In this document: positions 27,162 through 36,973 of the stretch, piece after piece
Layout: the number at the start of each line of letters is the position of its first letter
How positions within the stretch are numbered: the first letter of the stretch is position 1
Assembly: GCF_019734195.1 (NCBI RefSeq)
Contig: NZ_JAASHM010000003.1
Location: 150,574-214,573, forward strand
Reading direction: 5' to 3'
Origin: Clostridium sp. K13
Lineage (GTDB): Bacteria > Bacillota > Clostridia > Clostridiales > Clostridiaceae
DNA length: 64,000 bases
Position numbers and translations under genes: made by a program
The notes under the pieces: generated by a model
The model's database searches: none
The model's input: only the letters and a program-made list of their open reading frames with translations
What the model was told of the DNA's origin: nothing

Positions 27162-28034
27162 TCACTTTACCTCACTTTTTATATACTCATCATTTAAAAT
27201 CCTTTTGATTAAGGTACTTATCAGATGCAACCTATAATCTCTAGAACCTCTCCATGAGTTTCTTGGATTAGAATCAAGCTTTGCTAATTCAGCAATTTTA
27301 TTAATTACTTCATTATTTATATCTTTTCCTATAGCAAAGTTTTCTGCTGTTTTACATCGTATAGGTGTTGGAGATGCTACCCCTAAAGAAATCCTTAAAT
27401 CTTTAAATATACTATTTTCTATCTCATATAAAACAGCTACACCTAACATTGATATATCAAGAGCTTTTCTATTAGAAAATTTTATATATTTTCCTTTTTT
27501 TTCTTTATAATCTTCTTCTTTTATTAATATTTCAGTCAAAATTTCATTTTCCTTAATTTTAACTTTACCTGGTCCCTCATAAAAATCTGTAATATTAACT
27601 ATTCGCTCACCATTTAAACTTTTAATCTTAAGTAATGCATTAAGAGAAAATAAAGCTGGTGCACTATCAGCTGAAACTGCTCCATTACATACATTTCCAC
27701 CTATAGTTGCCATATTCCTTATTTGTGGACCTCCCATAGATACAGCTGCTTCACTTAATATTGGAATACAGGTATTAATTATATCATTTCTAAATATATC
27801 TGAAAATGTTACAGCTGACCCTATAGAAATTGTATTATCTTCTAAAACCTTAATTTCTTTTAAAGAGTTTATATTCTTTATACTTAAAAGCTCTGCATCA
27901 TTCATTTTTCCATGATGTAATTTTATTAATACATCAGTTCCACCACATATTATCTTTAAGCCTTTATTATCATCTAACTCTTTTAAAGCTTCATTTAAAG
28001 ATAAAGGCTCTTTTATTTCCTTTATATCAAACAT
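27162..28034 (-). CDS. xdhB: Xanthine dehydrogenase FAD subunit
   Basis: The 290-aa protein has CGGTDVLIKLHHG and GGPQIRNMATIGGNVCNGAVSADS FAD-binding motifs and the C-terminal flavoprotein domain. AAGGAGGGAGTATTT precedes the ATG. It sits between the molybdopterin and FeS genes in the standard order. Confidence 0.9.
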   Translation of the reverse strand: MFDIKEIKEPLSLNEALKELDDNKGLKIICGGTDVLIKLHHGKMNDAELLSIKNINSLKEIKVLEDNTISIGSAVTFSDIFRNDIINTCIPILSEAAVSMGGPQIRNMATIGGNVCNGAVSADSAPALFSLNALLKIKSLNGERIVNITDFYEGPGKVKIKENEILTEILIKEEDYKEKKGKYIKFSNRKALDISMLGVAVLYEIENSIFKDLRISLGVASPTPIRCKTAENFAIGKDINNEVINKIAELAKLDSNPRNSWRGSRDYRLHLISTLIKRILNDEYIKSEVK

Positions 28035-28050
28035 AAATACTCCCTCCTTT

Positions 28051-30342
28051 TTAAACTAAACCAACTTCTCTAAACTTTTCAAAAACACTTTGTGGATTCA
28101 TAGGTAACTTATTTAGCGCTACTCCAGTTGCATCTAATACAGCATTTCTTATAGCTGGAGCAGGAGAAATAGTTGGATTTTCTCCTAAAGATTTTTGTCC
28201 AAAGCTACCTGCTGGGTCTGCCTCTTCCACAAAGTCTACACCAATCTTAGGAGTATCTAATATTGTTTGAATTTTATAATCTAATAAATTATTATTTAGT
28301 GGCTTACCTGTTTTTTTATCAAATAACATTTGTTCTGATAATGCATAACCAAGTCCCATACTTACTCCACCCTGAACTTGTCCTTCTGCAAGCTTATAGT
28401 TCATTATCTTTCCTGAATCATGAATATTATATATTTCTAAAACTTCTATTTTTCCACTTTCAATATCTACTTCAACTTCTGCAAATGTTACACCATATGC
28501 AACAGCATTAATTCTTACATTTTCAGAAGTATCACTTGTTATTGGTTTAGCATTTATTCTGTCATAATAAGAATACATTGCTATTTCTGATAATGGACAT
28601 AATATATCATTTAACTTTTTCTCTATTATATTTCCATCCTCAATATCTAACTCTTCAACATTTAAACCAAACTTCTTACTTGCTATAGAAAGCACCTTTT
28701 CTTTTACTTCTTCTGCAGCCTTTTTAACCGCTGCTCCTGTAACGAAAGTTTGTCTTGATGCATATGCACCTGTATCAAATGGAGTAATATCTGTATCCTG
28801 AGTTGTAACTATGTGAACATCTTTCATATCTAGGCCTAAAACTTCAGCTACCATTTGAGAAAAGACAGTATCACTACCTTGACCAATTTCAGTTGCACCA
28901 ACTTGTAATTGTACAGATCCATCTTGATTCATTACAATTCTTGCACCAGCAAGCTCTAAGGCTACAGGATGGGTACCAGAAAAATAACTAAAACAAGCCA
29001 TTCCTAAACCTTTTCTCTTATTAGAGTTCTGATTCTTATATAATTCTTTTTTTTCATCCCATTTAATAAGCTCTTTTCCTCTTTCAATGCATTTATCTAA
29101 TTCAAATGATCTTACTTTAATTCCACTTAAAGGATCAGTATGTCCAAGTGATATAAAGTTATCCTTTCTAAACTTTATTGAATCTATATTTAATTTTACT
29201 GCTATATCTTCAATATGAGCTTCTAAAGCAAAGCATACTTGTGGAATTCCATAGCCTCTCATTGCACCTGCTGTTGGTAAGTTTGTATATACTGTTTTAG
29301 GCTCAACTCTTATAGAATTAAAATTATATAATGGTCTAAATTTACTTGCTGCACTCATTGCAATTGAATGTCCATGAGATGCATAAGCTCCATTATTAAC
29401 AATATTATCCATGTAAATACCAAGCAGTTTTCCTTCCTTAGAAACTGCGCTTTTAATATTAAACTTCATAGCATGTCTAGTTCTTGTATCAATAAAAACC
29501 TCTTCCCTACTTAGTGAAAATCTAACAGGTCGACCATTTACCGCTAAGGTCATAGCTGCAGTTAATGGCTCAATTATTACATCTTGCTTATTACCAAAAC
29601 CACCACCAACATAAGGTTTAATTACTCTAATTCGTCCCCATGGTATATCTAATGCTTGACCTACAACTCTTCTAACTATATGAGGTATTTGAGTTGAAGT
29701 TACTATCACTATTCTGTCATTACTATCAACATAAGCATAGGCGGTTTGATTTTCAAGCTGACAATGTTGTACTATACTAGTTTCATATTCCCCTTCAAAT
29801 ATAAAGTCTGCATTCTTAAACTCATTATCAATATCACCTATATCTATAACAGAAGAGGCAATTATATTATTTTTTCTATCTTCATGAATTTTAGGTGCAT
29901 TTTCTTTAACTGATTCTTCCAGTACAAATACAGATGGTAAAATTTCGTAATCAACCTTTATTAATTTTAATGCTTTGTCCGCTATAATTTCATCCTTGGC
30001 TACTACTGCTGCAATAGCATCTCCAACTAGTCTAGCCTTATCAGTCAATATTAATCTATCTTCTACATCTCTATGTCCTGGATCTAATGAATAGGGATGA
30101 CCTGCTGTTGCAAATTTTACCCTTGGTAAATCTTTAGATGTTATTATTGCATATACTCCATCTAATTTAGATGCTTCCTCTACATTTATATTTTTAACAT
30201 ATGCATGTGCATAAGGACTTCTAAGTACTTTTCCAACAAGCATATCCCTTTCAATAAAATCATCTGTATACTTAGCTTTTCCTGTTACTTTTGCAACAGC
30301 ATCAACCCTATTTATATCGCTACCTAAAATTTTATTAGACAT
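28051..30342 (-). CDS. xdhA: Xanthine dehydrogenase molybdopterin-binding subunit
   Basis: The 763-aa catalytic subunit hydroxylates purines (xanthine to urate, or the reverse in fermenters). The start at ATG 30342 has GAGGGGTGAATCG upstream; the upstream GTG is within the SD. Motifs are the hammerhead domain, GGGFGNKQD, AMRGYGIPQ, the intact EIGQG, GAYASRQTFVTG and the catalytic KSLGE near the C-terminus. It is the first gene of the eight-gene operon. No purine riboswitch was recognised upstream. Confidence 0.93.
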   Translation of the reverse strand: MSNKILGSDINRVDAVAKVTGKAKYTDDFIERDMLVGKVLRSPYAHAYVKNINVEEASKLDGVYAIITSKDLPRVKFATAGHPYSLDPGHRDVEDRLILTDKARLVGDAIAAVVAKDEIIADKALKLIKVDYEILPSVFVLEESVKENAPKIHEDRKNNIIASSVIDIGDIDNEFKNADFIFEGEYETSIVQHCQLENQTAYAYVDSNDRIVIVTSTQIPHIVRRVVGQALDIPWGRIRVIKPYVGGGFGNKQDVIIEPLTAAMTLAVNGRPVRFSLSREEVFIDTRTRHAMKFNIKSAVSKEGKLLGIYMDNIVNNGAYASHGHSIAMSAASKFRPLYNFNSIRVEPKTVYTNLPTAGAMRGYGIPQVCFALEAHIEDIAVKLNIDSIKFRKDNFISLGHTDPLSGIKVRSFELDKCIERGKELIKWDEKKELYKNQNSNKRKGLGMACFSYFSGTHPVALELAGARIVMNQDGSVQLQVGATEIGQGSDTVFSQMVAEVLGLDMKDVHIVTTQDTDITPFDTGAYASRQTFVTGAAVKKAAEEVKEKVLSIASKKFGLNVEELDIEDGNIIEKKLNDILCPLSEIAMYSYYDRINAKPITSDTSENVRINAVAYGVTFAEVEVDIESGKIEVLEIYNIHDSGKIMNYKLAEGQVQGGVSMGLGYALSEQMLFDKKTGKPLNNNLLDYKIQTILDTPKIGVDFVEEADPAGSFGQKSLGENPTISPAPAIRNAVLDATGVALNKLPMNPQSVFEKFREVGLV

Positions 30343-30458
30343 CGATTCACCCCTCACCCTTCATTTTTCACCCTTATACTTTTTGTAAACTATATCAATA
30401 TATATTAATTATAGTATATTACGACTATTTGTTAAATACTACATAATAAGGTTCTATT

Positions 30459-30502
30459 TTATAAAAATGGTCTTCTTATAAAAATGGTCTTCTTATAAAA
30501 AG
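30459..30502. repeat. 17-bp tandem repeat at the end of a hypothetical gene
   Basis: TTATAAAAATGGTCTTC is repeated twice, with a third partial copy. The repeat contains the stop codon of the gene at 30476-30976. A unit not divisible by three means that slippage would change the C-terminus. Confidence 0.8.
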
Positions 30503-30976
30503 CCCTTCTGACTTAAACATATCCATAACAAATCTTAACTCTGTACAACCAAAATCCATAACCTTTATACACCATGAACTTATTTCTATTCCAATCTTTA
30601 ATTCATTAAATATAATATCCATTCTCTTATCTGGAACAGATAAATTGTAAATAACATCATCTATAAACCTATTTAAATCATTATTATAAGGCTCAAAAGA
30701 TAAACTTTCTCCTTCTTCATGTATTAATTTAAAAATATGACTATCATAAAGATATAATTTACTCATTGATAAAACAAATTTATTTAAAACATTATAGCTA
30801 TTATTTTTTAATATAATAGTTTCAAAATCCTTATACTTCTGAATATTCCCAACATTTCTAGGTAATATATCGATTGTGTACATATCTCTATATTGCTTTT
30901 GTTTATAACTATCACTTATTAGCTTTTGAAATAATACCTCTATTGCTTTAGATTCTCTACCATTGTTTTCACTCAT
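30476..30976 (-). CDS. Hypothetical protein
   Basis: The 166-aa soluble-looking protein starts MSENNGRESKAIEVLFQ, with AGAGGTGATTTTTTT upstream. It has no membrane segment or Cys motif beyond a single CTELRFV. I do not recognise it. It lies upstream of the purine operon on the same strand, with about 130 bp between them. Its final residues fall in a tandem repeat. Confidence 0.6.
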   Translation of the reverse strand: MSENNGRESKAIEVLFQKLISDSYKQKQYRDMYTIDILPRNVGNIQKYKDFETIILKNNSYNVLNKFVLSMSKLYLYDSHIFKLIHEEGESLSFEPYNNDLNRFIDDVIYNLSVPDKRMDIIFNELKIGIEISSWCIKVMDFGCTELRFVMDMFKSEGLFIRRPFL

Positions 30977-31102
30977 AAAAAAATCACCTCTAATATTTTT
31001 TTAACCTATAATATATTTATATTATTAAAAGAATAAAATATATTTATAACATTATTTTACTCTCTTTTATTAATTTATATTTAGTTTTAACATTACATAT
31101 AA

Positions 31103-31161
31103 AAAAAGCGGAAGTACTCCTTGTTTTATCTAAATGATATCAAAAAATACTTCCACTTTTT
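31103..31161 (-). terminator. Terminator of nfo
   Basis: A stem AAAAAG-GGAAGTA / TACTTCC-CTTTTT with one mismatch encloses a 31-nt loop and ends in a U-run on the minus strand. Confidence 0.7.
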
Positions 31162-31164
31162 CTA

Positions 31165-31995
31165 CTATTTATATTGTTCTCTTAATAATTCTATTTCATT
31201 TTTATATCCATCTAATTCATTAGGTGTTTCTAAGAAAAATGGTAAATGTCTAAGCTTTGGATGGTTTATTATTCTGCTTATTCCTTCAAGTCCTAAGCTT
31301 CCTTCACCTATTTTTTCATGTCTATCTTTATGACTTTTAAAAGGATTCTTACTATCATTTAAATGTATAGCTTTTAATCTATCTAATCCAATTATTCTAT
31401 CAAATTCGTCTAAAACATTATCTAAATCATTAACTATATCATATCCAGCATCATAAACGTGACACGTATCTAAACATACTCCTAAATGATCCTTTAATTC
31501 TACTCTTTCAATTATTTGTGCTATTTCTTCAAAACTTCTACCTATTTCAGTACCTTTTCCAGCCATTGTTTCAAGTAAAACTGTAGTTGTTTGCTCTGGT
31601 TTTAATACTGTATTTAACATTTCTACAATAAAATCTATCCCTACATCAACACCTTGTTTTACATGGCTTCCTGGATGAAAGTTATAAAGATTATTAGGTA
31701 AATACTCCATTCTAACTAAATCATCAGCCATCATTTCAGTTGCAAATCTTCTTGTATTTTCATCTGCTGAACATCCATTTAAAGTATATGGTGCATGAGC
31801 TAATATTTTAGCAAAATTATTTTCTTCCATAATTTCTAAAAGTCCAGCAACATCTTTTTCATCTATATCCTTAGCTTTTCCACCTCTAGGATTACGTGTA
31901 AAGAATTGAAAAGTGTTAGCTCCAATAGATAAAGCTTCTTTTCCCATATTTTTAAATCCCTTTGTAGTAGATAAGTGACATCCTATGTTTAACAT
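31165..31995 (-). CDS. nfo: Endonuclease IV (AP endonuclease)
   Basis: This enzyme cuts the DNA backbone 5' of abasic sites in base-excision repair, using three zinc ions. The 276-aa TIM-barrel protein shows metal-ligand motifs [42 protein letters not shown] and the final LETP. Length and spacing are those of the family. GGAGGACTATAA precedes the ATG. Confidence 0.95.
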   Translation of the reverse strand: MLNIGCHLSTTKGFKNMGKEALSIGANTFQFFTRNPRGGKAKDIDEKDVAGLLEIMEENNFAKILAHAPYTLNGCSADENTRRFATEMMADDLVRMEYLPNNLYNFHPGSHVKQGVDVGIDFIVEMLNTVLKPEQTTTVLLETMAGKGTEIGRSFEEIAQIIERVELKDHLGVCLDTCHVYDAGYDIVNDLDNVLDEFDRIIGLDRLKAIHLNDSKNPFKSHKDRHEKIGEGSLGLEGISRIINHPKLRHLPFFLETPNELDGYKNEIELLREQYK

Positions 31996-32091
31996 TTATA
32001 GTCCTCCAGTACTGTTTTTTTATATTACTTTAAATATACTACAATATTTTAATACTATCAATAGATAATAATTATTATTAAATAATATATT

Positions 32092-32382
32092 TTAACAATT
32101 ATACTCATCTCTTTCATCATTTACTTCTTCGTTTAATATTGTAACAATAAATTCTTCTATTGTATTATATCCATAATCATAAGCTAAACTTTTCAACATA
32201 TATTTTTCATCTTCATCTATTTCTAATAATATTTCTGTTTTGTATTGACCATCTATTTTTTCTCTTATTCTTTTTTCCACTTTATTCTTATCTTTAATAT
32301 CAGAGTAAAATCCATAAATTATAATAACAATATAAAAAATAATAAATACCTTATGTAATATACTACTATTTATAAAATCCAT
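32092..32382 (-). CDS. Membrane-anchored protein with a ribbon-helix-helix-like C-terminus
   Basis: The 96-aa product has one N-terminal membrane helix (about residues 10-27). A basic linker follows (KDKNKVEKRIREK), then a segment of strand-helix-helix form (KTEILLEID, DEDEKYMLKSLAYDYG, NTIEEFIVTILNEE) that resembles CopG folds. Its ribosome site AGGAG lies in the last codons of the 50-aa gene upstream, so the two are coupled. The fold call is by eye. Function is unknown. Confidence 0.6.
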   Translation of the reverse strand: MDFINSSILHKVFIIFYIVIIIYGFYSDIKDKNKVEKRIREKIDGQYKTEILLEIDEDEKYMLKSLAYDYGYNTIEEFIVTILNEEVNDERDEYNC

Positions 32383-32388
32383 ATTTTT

Positions 32389-32541
32389 TTACTCCTCATA
32401 ATTTTCAATCCATGGATCATATATACAAACTTGCTTAATATATTCAGTTATGCTTTTATTATCTTTTATAGCTTTATCTCTAAGCTTTCTCTCATCATTT
32501 CTTGATAATCTTAAAATTACAGTTTCTGTTTTAATTCCCAT
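32389..32541 (-). CDS. 50-aa ribbon-helix-helix protein
   Basis: ATG at 32541 behind AAGGGGTGTAGATTT opens 50 codons. The sequence TETVILRLSRNDERKLRDKA then KSITEYIKQV is a textbook CopG/ribbon-helix-helix pattern: basic strand, helix, turn, helix. It ends DPWIENYEE. It is followed 6 bp later by the membrane-anchored gene. A toxin-antitoxin role is possible, but no recognisable toxin is adjacent. Confidence 0.7.
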   Translation of the reverse strand: MGIKTETVILRLSRNDERKLRDKAIKDNKSITEYIKQVCIYDPWIENYEE

Positions 32542-33300
32542 AAATCTACACCCCTTAATTGAGCTTATAGCTATTTAATTTTGTATAATATATTTTATTA
32601 TGTATACTAATAAAATATTACAATAATGCTAAAATGGATTATATCAATATAAACTATGATATAATCCATAAAAATATTATTCTTATCTAATTTTTATTAT
32701 TATTGGATCTAATTATTCCTCTAAATATAAGACTTTATTTGATACGGTTAAGCAATATAACTCAACTTGCTAATATGTAGTAAAAGATATTTGTAATTTA
32801 TTCACTACTGTCATCAAATGATTTAAAGGAGCTTACTATGTTATTAAGTTAATCACAAATTAAGTTACATAATCATATTATAATTTTGAGAGATAAAAAA
32901 ATAAGGAGTGTATAATATGTTAAGAATTTTAGTAACTGGTGCAAATAATGAAAAAGGACGAAAAGAGCTTAGATAATTTGAAAAATTCCTAAATAGAGTA
33001 TTTAGAATACTGTATAAATCAAGAGTTAAATCCATCAAAATTTGTTACTACAAAGGAAATTGTGCACGTATTAATAAAACTACTGAAAGTTCATTTAATA
33101 ATGGCGATATATTACAATACTTTCCTAATGAATTTTCAGAAGCAATACAAGACGCCACCTATGGACAACAACAATCCAATTTAATCCATCAAGCAAATGA
33201 ATTTCAGGGTGTTAATCTGATTTATGCTGTTGATACTGACTAATGAAACTATATTTCATAAACTTAAATTAACTTAGATGCAATAACAGTAAGAGGTCAT
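32542..33300. other. Decayed intergenic stretch with gene-start remnants
   Basis: This stretch holds a 12-bp hairpin (32635-32668), an orphan AAAGGAGCTTACT-ATG followed by only four codons (MLLS, 32838), and the broken frame described separately at 32917. From 33354 to 33688 nothing recognisable was seen. The area looks like old genes in decay. Confidence 0.5.
32917..33243 (+). pseudogene. Broken gene starting like an NAD-binding protein
   Basis: ATG behind AAGGAGTGTATAAT begins MLRILVTGANNEKGRKELR, which resembles the nucleotide-binding start of NmrA/epimerase proteins. A TAA interrupts codon 20 (32974-32976). The same frame then stays open to 33243 and ends QANEFQGVNLIYAVDTD. The second part is not recognised as an NAD-binding fold, so this may be two fragments joined. 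An intact terminator follows. Confidence 0.4.
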
Positions 33301-33304
33301 ATAT

Positions 33305-33353
33305 AACAGCCTTCTATGATAAAGTTAAATTATTATATAAGGCTGTTTTTTTA
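33305..33353 (+). terminator. Terminator after the broken gene
   Basis: AACAGCCTT / AAGGCTGTT stem and seven U on the plus strand. It outlives the gene it once served. Confidence 0.75.
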
Positions 33354-33688
33354 ACTTTTTTGAAAACTTTCGATAAATTTAGCAAAGCTGAATTAAAATA
33401 TATATTACAAAAAATCCCCTTAGGTATTTTTAATCTTCACTTTTCATTTTAAACTCACCTACAACTTCCTATTTATCTAGCAATTTAATAAATAACTAAC
33501 TCGTATAAAGTTAAATATTTCTTCACAATTTCACGCCATTATTTATCATTTAATCCAGATGTTCTTTTATATTATAAGCATTTTATCATATATTAAAATA
33601 TTAGAATTAACTTTTGAAGCTGAACCAAATTTTTTTACATTTGTGTACATATTTTTCCTCAAATTAATTTGTTTATACTATTATACCA

Positions 33689-33814
33689 TTAAGAGTTTTT
33701 CTTAATATATATATTTAATGCCTTTATCAGCAGTATTAATGCATATACACCTAATATTGAAATAGTAAGTATTAAGACTATGTTTATCCAAGCAATTATT
33801 CCTGTAAACAACAT
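33689..33814 (-). CDS. 41-aa single-pass membrane protein
   Basis: ATG at 33814 has TATAGGAGGTAATAAAAAA upstream, within the 28 bp after the L,D-transpeptidase stop. The product is one long hydrophobic helix (IIAWINIVLILTISILGVYALILLI) with a basic tail KALNIYIKKNS. Such short proteins with an IYIKKN tail are common in Firmicutes, but their roles are mostly unknown. It is probably co-transcribed with the transpeptidase. Confidence 0.7.
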   Translation of the reverse strand: MLFTGIIAWINIVLILTISILGVYALILLIKALNIYIKKNS

Positions 33815-33842
33815 TTTTTTATTACCTCCTATATACTTTTTA

Positions 33843-35228
33843 TTACTCTTCCTTATAGCAAACAATTGGAGTTCCAGGCTCTATATTTTCGTATATTTTT
33901 TTAGCTAAATATAATGGTGCATTTACACATCCATGACTACCATCACTTTTATAAATTGACCCACCAAATGATCCTCTCCAACTTGCATCATGTATTCCTA
34001 TATTACAATTGAATGGCATCCAATACTTAACATCAGAACTATATCCAGCACCTTTTAAAGTTGCATTTTTTTGCTTATAATTTAATATATAGGTTCCTTG
34101 TGGTGTTGCATTACCCCTACTTATATTACCAGTTACAACATCCCCTTGAACAATTAACTTTCCCTCTTTATAAAACCATAAACACTGATTAGTTAAGTTT
34201 ATTTCTACATAAGTATTACCAATATCATTTTCCCTAGTTCCCCATGCTTCTTGTATATATACTGGCTTTTTCTTTATTTTTTCTCCACCTTTTATATTTT
34301 CCATTAACTCTTCAAATTCTTTGCTCTTATCAATTTTCCAACCATAATTTCCACCTACTACATCAATCGTTTTTCCAGTAGTTGTTTTAAAACTACGTGT
34401 CTTTCCATAAGTATCATATTTACTACTTAATTCATTCAAATACTCTTTAATTTTCTTTTCATTAAAAACAACATTCATAGATTGATCTACTTCTAACCAC
34501 TCATTAATAATACTTCCATCTAAAATTTCTATTTCTTCATCAAAGGTATAGTAAATTTCAGTGGATACATATTTATTTAATTCCTTTTGCGCATCTATAA
34601 CCTTTTCACTAGTTGAAGTAAAATCAGGATATTCATAAGCATTTATTTCTTCTAAATCAATTATTTTTCTTCCTATCAATACAGAATTCAATATATATGC
34701 ATACAGATAGTCTTTATTAACCTTATTACCGTATATCTCCTCAACTATATCATAATCAGTTCCATTAAAGTGAAAACAAGCATCTAATGGTTCTATAATA
34801 TTTTCTTTTCTGAAACAAGATAATTTGTTAAACTCTTCATCAAGCAAAGCTTTTTCATAATTATAAACATTATTTATATTATATATATTCTTAGAAAATA
34901 AAAATTTAGGCCACAAAAATCCATTTTGATTTTTCTTTAATTCTCCTATTTTATCTGTTCCTTTATATTCAAAATTGATTGTATCCCCCTTGATATATTC
35001 TACAACATCATCTCTTTCTCTAATTTCAATAACATAATCAGATGATGCATTTAATAATTTTATATCGGCCTCTTCTACAGTTTTAAAGGATACATTTACA
35101 CCATTTATGTAAGTTCCATAAAAAAAATGCTTATTAAAATAAATAGAAATTAATAGATATATTATTACTATAGTAAAAATAGTAGTTATAATAGAGAACA
35201 TTATACTACCTTTTCTATTCTTATCCAA
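33843..35228 (-). CDS. L,D-transpeptidase with peptidoglycan-binding repeats
   Basis: The 461-aa membrane-anchored cell-wall enzyme forms 3-3 peptide cross-links. One N-terminal membrane helix (about 9-28) is followed by a region of PG_binding_4 type (about 40-330). The C-terminal YkuD domain has the catalytic HDASWRGSFGG...SDGSHGCVN motif (active Cys in SHGCVN). The start is TTG with GGGGGGATAGGTTT upstream. Its partner downstream is a 41-aa membrane protein. Confidence 0.92.
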   Translation of the reverse strand: MDKNRKGSIMFSIITTIFTIVIIYLLISIYFNKHFFYGTYINGVNVSFKTVEEADIKLLNASSDYVIEIRERDDVVEYIKGDTINFEYKGTDKIGELKKNQNGFLWPKFLFSKNIYNINNVYNYEKALLDEEFNKLSCFRKENIIEPLDACFHFNGTDYDIVEEIYGNKVNKDYLYAYILNSVLIGRKIIDLEEINAYEYPDFTSTSEKVIDAQKELNKYVSTEIYYTFDEEIEILDGSIINEWLEVDQSMNVVFNEKKIKEYLNELSSKYDTYGKTRSFKTTTGKTIDVVGGNYGWKIDKSKEFEELMENIKGGEKIKKKPVYIQEAWGTRENDIGNTYVEINLTNQCLWFYKEGKLIVQGDVVTGNISRGNATPQGTYILNYKQKNATLKGAGYSSDVKYWMPFNCNIGIHDASWRGSFGGSIYKSDGSHGCVNAPLYLAKKIYENIEPGTPIVCYKEE

Positions 35229-35365
35229 AAACCTATCCCCCCTTATGTTCTTTCTAAAACGGCTTGTACATTATATTATTATGTAATTATTTCTAATTTT
35301 AAGACAAATAAAAAAAATAATAATCAAATGAATATAACATTTCATTATTATTTCTAATTTATTAT

Positions 35366-36907
35366 TTACATTAATGGGGCAATTAACTTTAAAATACCTC
35401 CACCAATTTTATAAAATATATTTAATTTATTGTAATCTTCTATAGTTACATGCTTACATAATTTCAATGTATTTTGGAAATCACTTTCTATATCCTTTAT
35501 TACATTAGTTTTATAAAAGAAGGTAGCGCATTCAAAATGAAGATATAAACTTCTAAAATCTAAATTTATTGTTCCTACTACAGCCTTTTCATCATCACTA
35601 GAAAATACTTTAGCATGTACAAACCCTGGTGTGTACTCATATATCTTTACCCCAGCTTGTATAAGTTCCGAATAATAGGTTCTAGCTAACATAAATGCAC
35701 TTTTTTTATCCGGTATACTTGGTAATATTAATTTTACATCTATTCCCCTTTTAGCAGCATAAGTTAAAGCTGTCATCATTTCATTATCAATAATTAAATA
35801 AGGCGTCATAATATGAACATATTCTTTAGCTGTTGCTAATATATCTAAATATACATTTTCACCAACATTCTCATTATCTAAAGGACTATCTCCATAAGGC
35901 ATTACATAACCACTAGCATTAAGTTCTTCCTTTTCAATAGATATGTACTTTTCAAAATCATCATGATCTTTCTCATTAATATTCCACATTTGCAAGAACA
36001 TTAATGTAAAACTTTTTACTGCTTCTCCAGTTATCATTACTGCAGTATCCTTCCAATGACCATACTTTTCAATACGATTTATATACTCATCACCTAAATT
36101 TATTCCACCATTAAATGCTACTTCCCCATCGATTACAAGTATTTTCCTATGATCTCTATTATTTTGTGCTGTTGAAAGAACTGGTTTAATAGGAGAAAAC
36201 ATCTTACACTTTATTCCCTTTTTTTTAATATATTCAGGATAGTCATATGGTAATAATGATAATGCACACATACCATCATACATAAATCTAACCTCAACAC
36301 CTTCTTTAACCTTTTCTTCTAATAATTCTAAAATTGAATTCCACATATAGCTTTCTTCAACAATGAAATATTCCATAAAAATAAACTTTTTAGCATTTTT
36401 TATTTGTACTTTCATTTCTTCAAATTTTTCTTCACCTAAGGAAAAATATTTTACATCTGTATTTTTATAAATTGGATATCCACCTATATTAACCATATAC
36501 TTTGCTAAATTAGCTACCTGCTTGTCTACTTTTTCTAATTCATTAATAGCCTCTTCATCTTGTGATAAATGCTGTTGTGTTTCATCTATAATTTTTAATA
36601 GCTTATAATTAATTAGTTTACTTTCAACTTGGAATTTCACAAATAAATAAAATAATGCACCAAAAACAGGTGATATAACTAAAAGTAACATCCAAGCTAA
36701 TTTAAATGATGGATTTTCATTTTTATTTAGAATATATATTACTAAAATTGCTGTAAGTATTGTAAATCCACCATATATATATGGAAGATCTTCACTTAAC
36801 CACATAAATGCTAATCCTAAAATTGTGATTTGTATAAGTAATATAACAATTATCATTAATATTCTTCCATAAATAACATTAAAAACTTTTTTCTTGCCTG
36901 CCTTCAT
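35366..36907 (-). CDS. cls: Cardiolipin synthase
   Basis: This enzyme joins two phosphatidylglycerols into cardiolipin plus glycerol in the membrane. From the ATG at 36907 (AAGGAG, 6-nt spacing; an earlier ATG touches the SD) it is 513 aa. It has two N-terminal membrane helices plus a third near residue 70, and two phospholipase-D HKD motifs: HRKILVIDG...GGINLGD and HAKVFSSDD...GTINLD. Confidence 0.93.
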   Translation of the reverse strand: MKAGKKKVFNVIYGRILMIIVILLIQITILGLAFMWLSEDLPYIYGGFTILTAILVIYILNKNENPSFKLAWMLLLVISPVFGALFYLFVKFQVESKLINYKLLKIIDETQQHLSQDEEAINELEKVDKQVANLAKYMVNIGGYPIYKNTDVKYFSLGEEKFEEMKVQIKNAKKFIFMEYFIVEESYMWNSILELLEEKVKEGVEVRFMYDGMCALSLLPYDYPEYIKKKGIKCKMFSPIKPVLSTAQNNRDHRKILVIDGEVAFNGGINLGDEYINRIEKYGHWKDTAVMITGEAVKSFTLMFLQMWNINEKDHDDFEKYISIEKEELNASGYVMPYGDSPLDNENVGENVYLDILATAKEYVHIMTPYLIIDNEMMTALTYAAKRGIDVKLILPSIPDKKSAFMLARTYYSELIQAGVKIYEYTPGFVHAKVFSSDDEKAVVGTINLDFRSLYLHFECATFFYKTNVIKDIESDFQNTLKLCKHVTIEDYNKLNIFYKIGGGILKLIAPLM

Positions 36908-36935
36908 AAACATCTCCTTAAATGTATTTTAAAAT

Positions 36936-36968
36936 AAAGGCAGTAATAAAATATATTTTACTGCCTTT
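36936..36968 (-). terminator. Terminator of the methyltransferase gene
   Basis: A stem AAAGGCAGTAA / TTACTGCCTTT with an 11-nt loop, just past the stop. Confidence 0.75.
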
Positions 36969-36973
36969 AGGTA

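Noticed and set aside
30343..30475. Purine riboswitch before the xanthine dehydrogenase operon
   Set aside because: The short AT-rich leader lacks the conserved aptamer bases.
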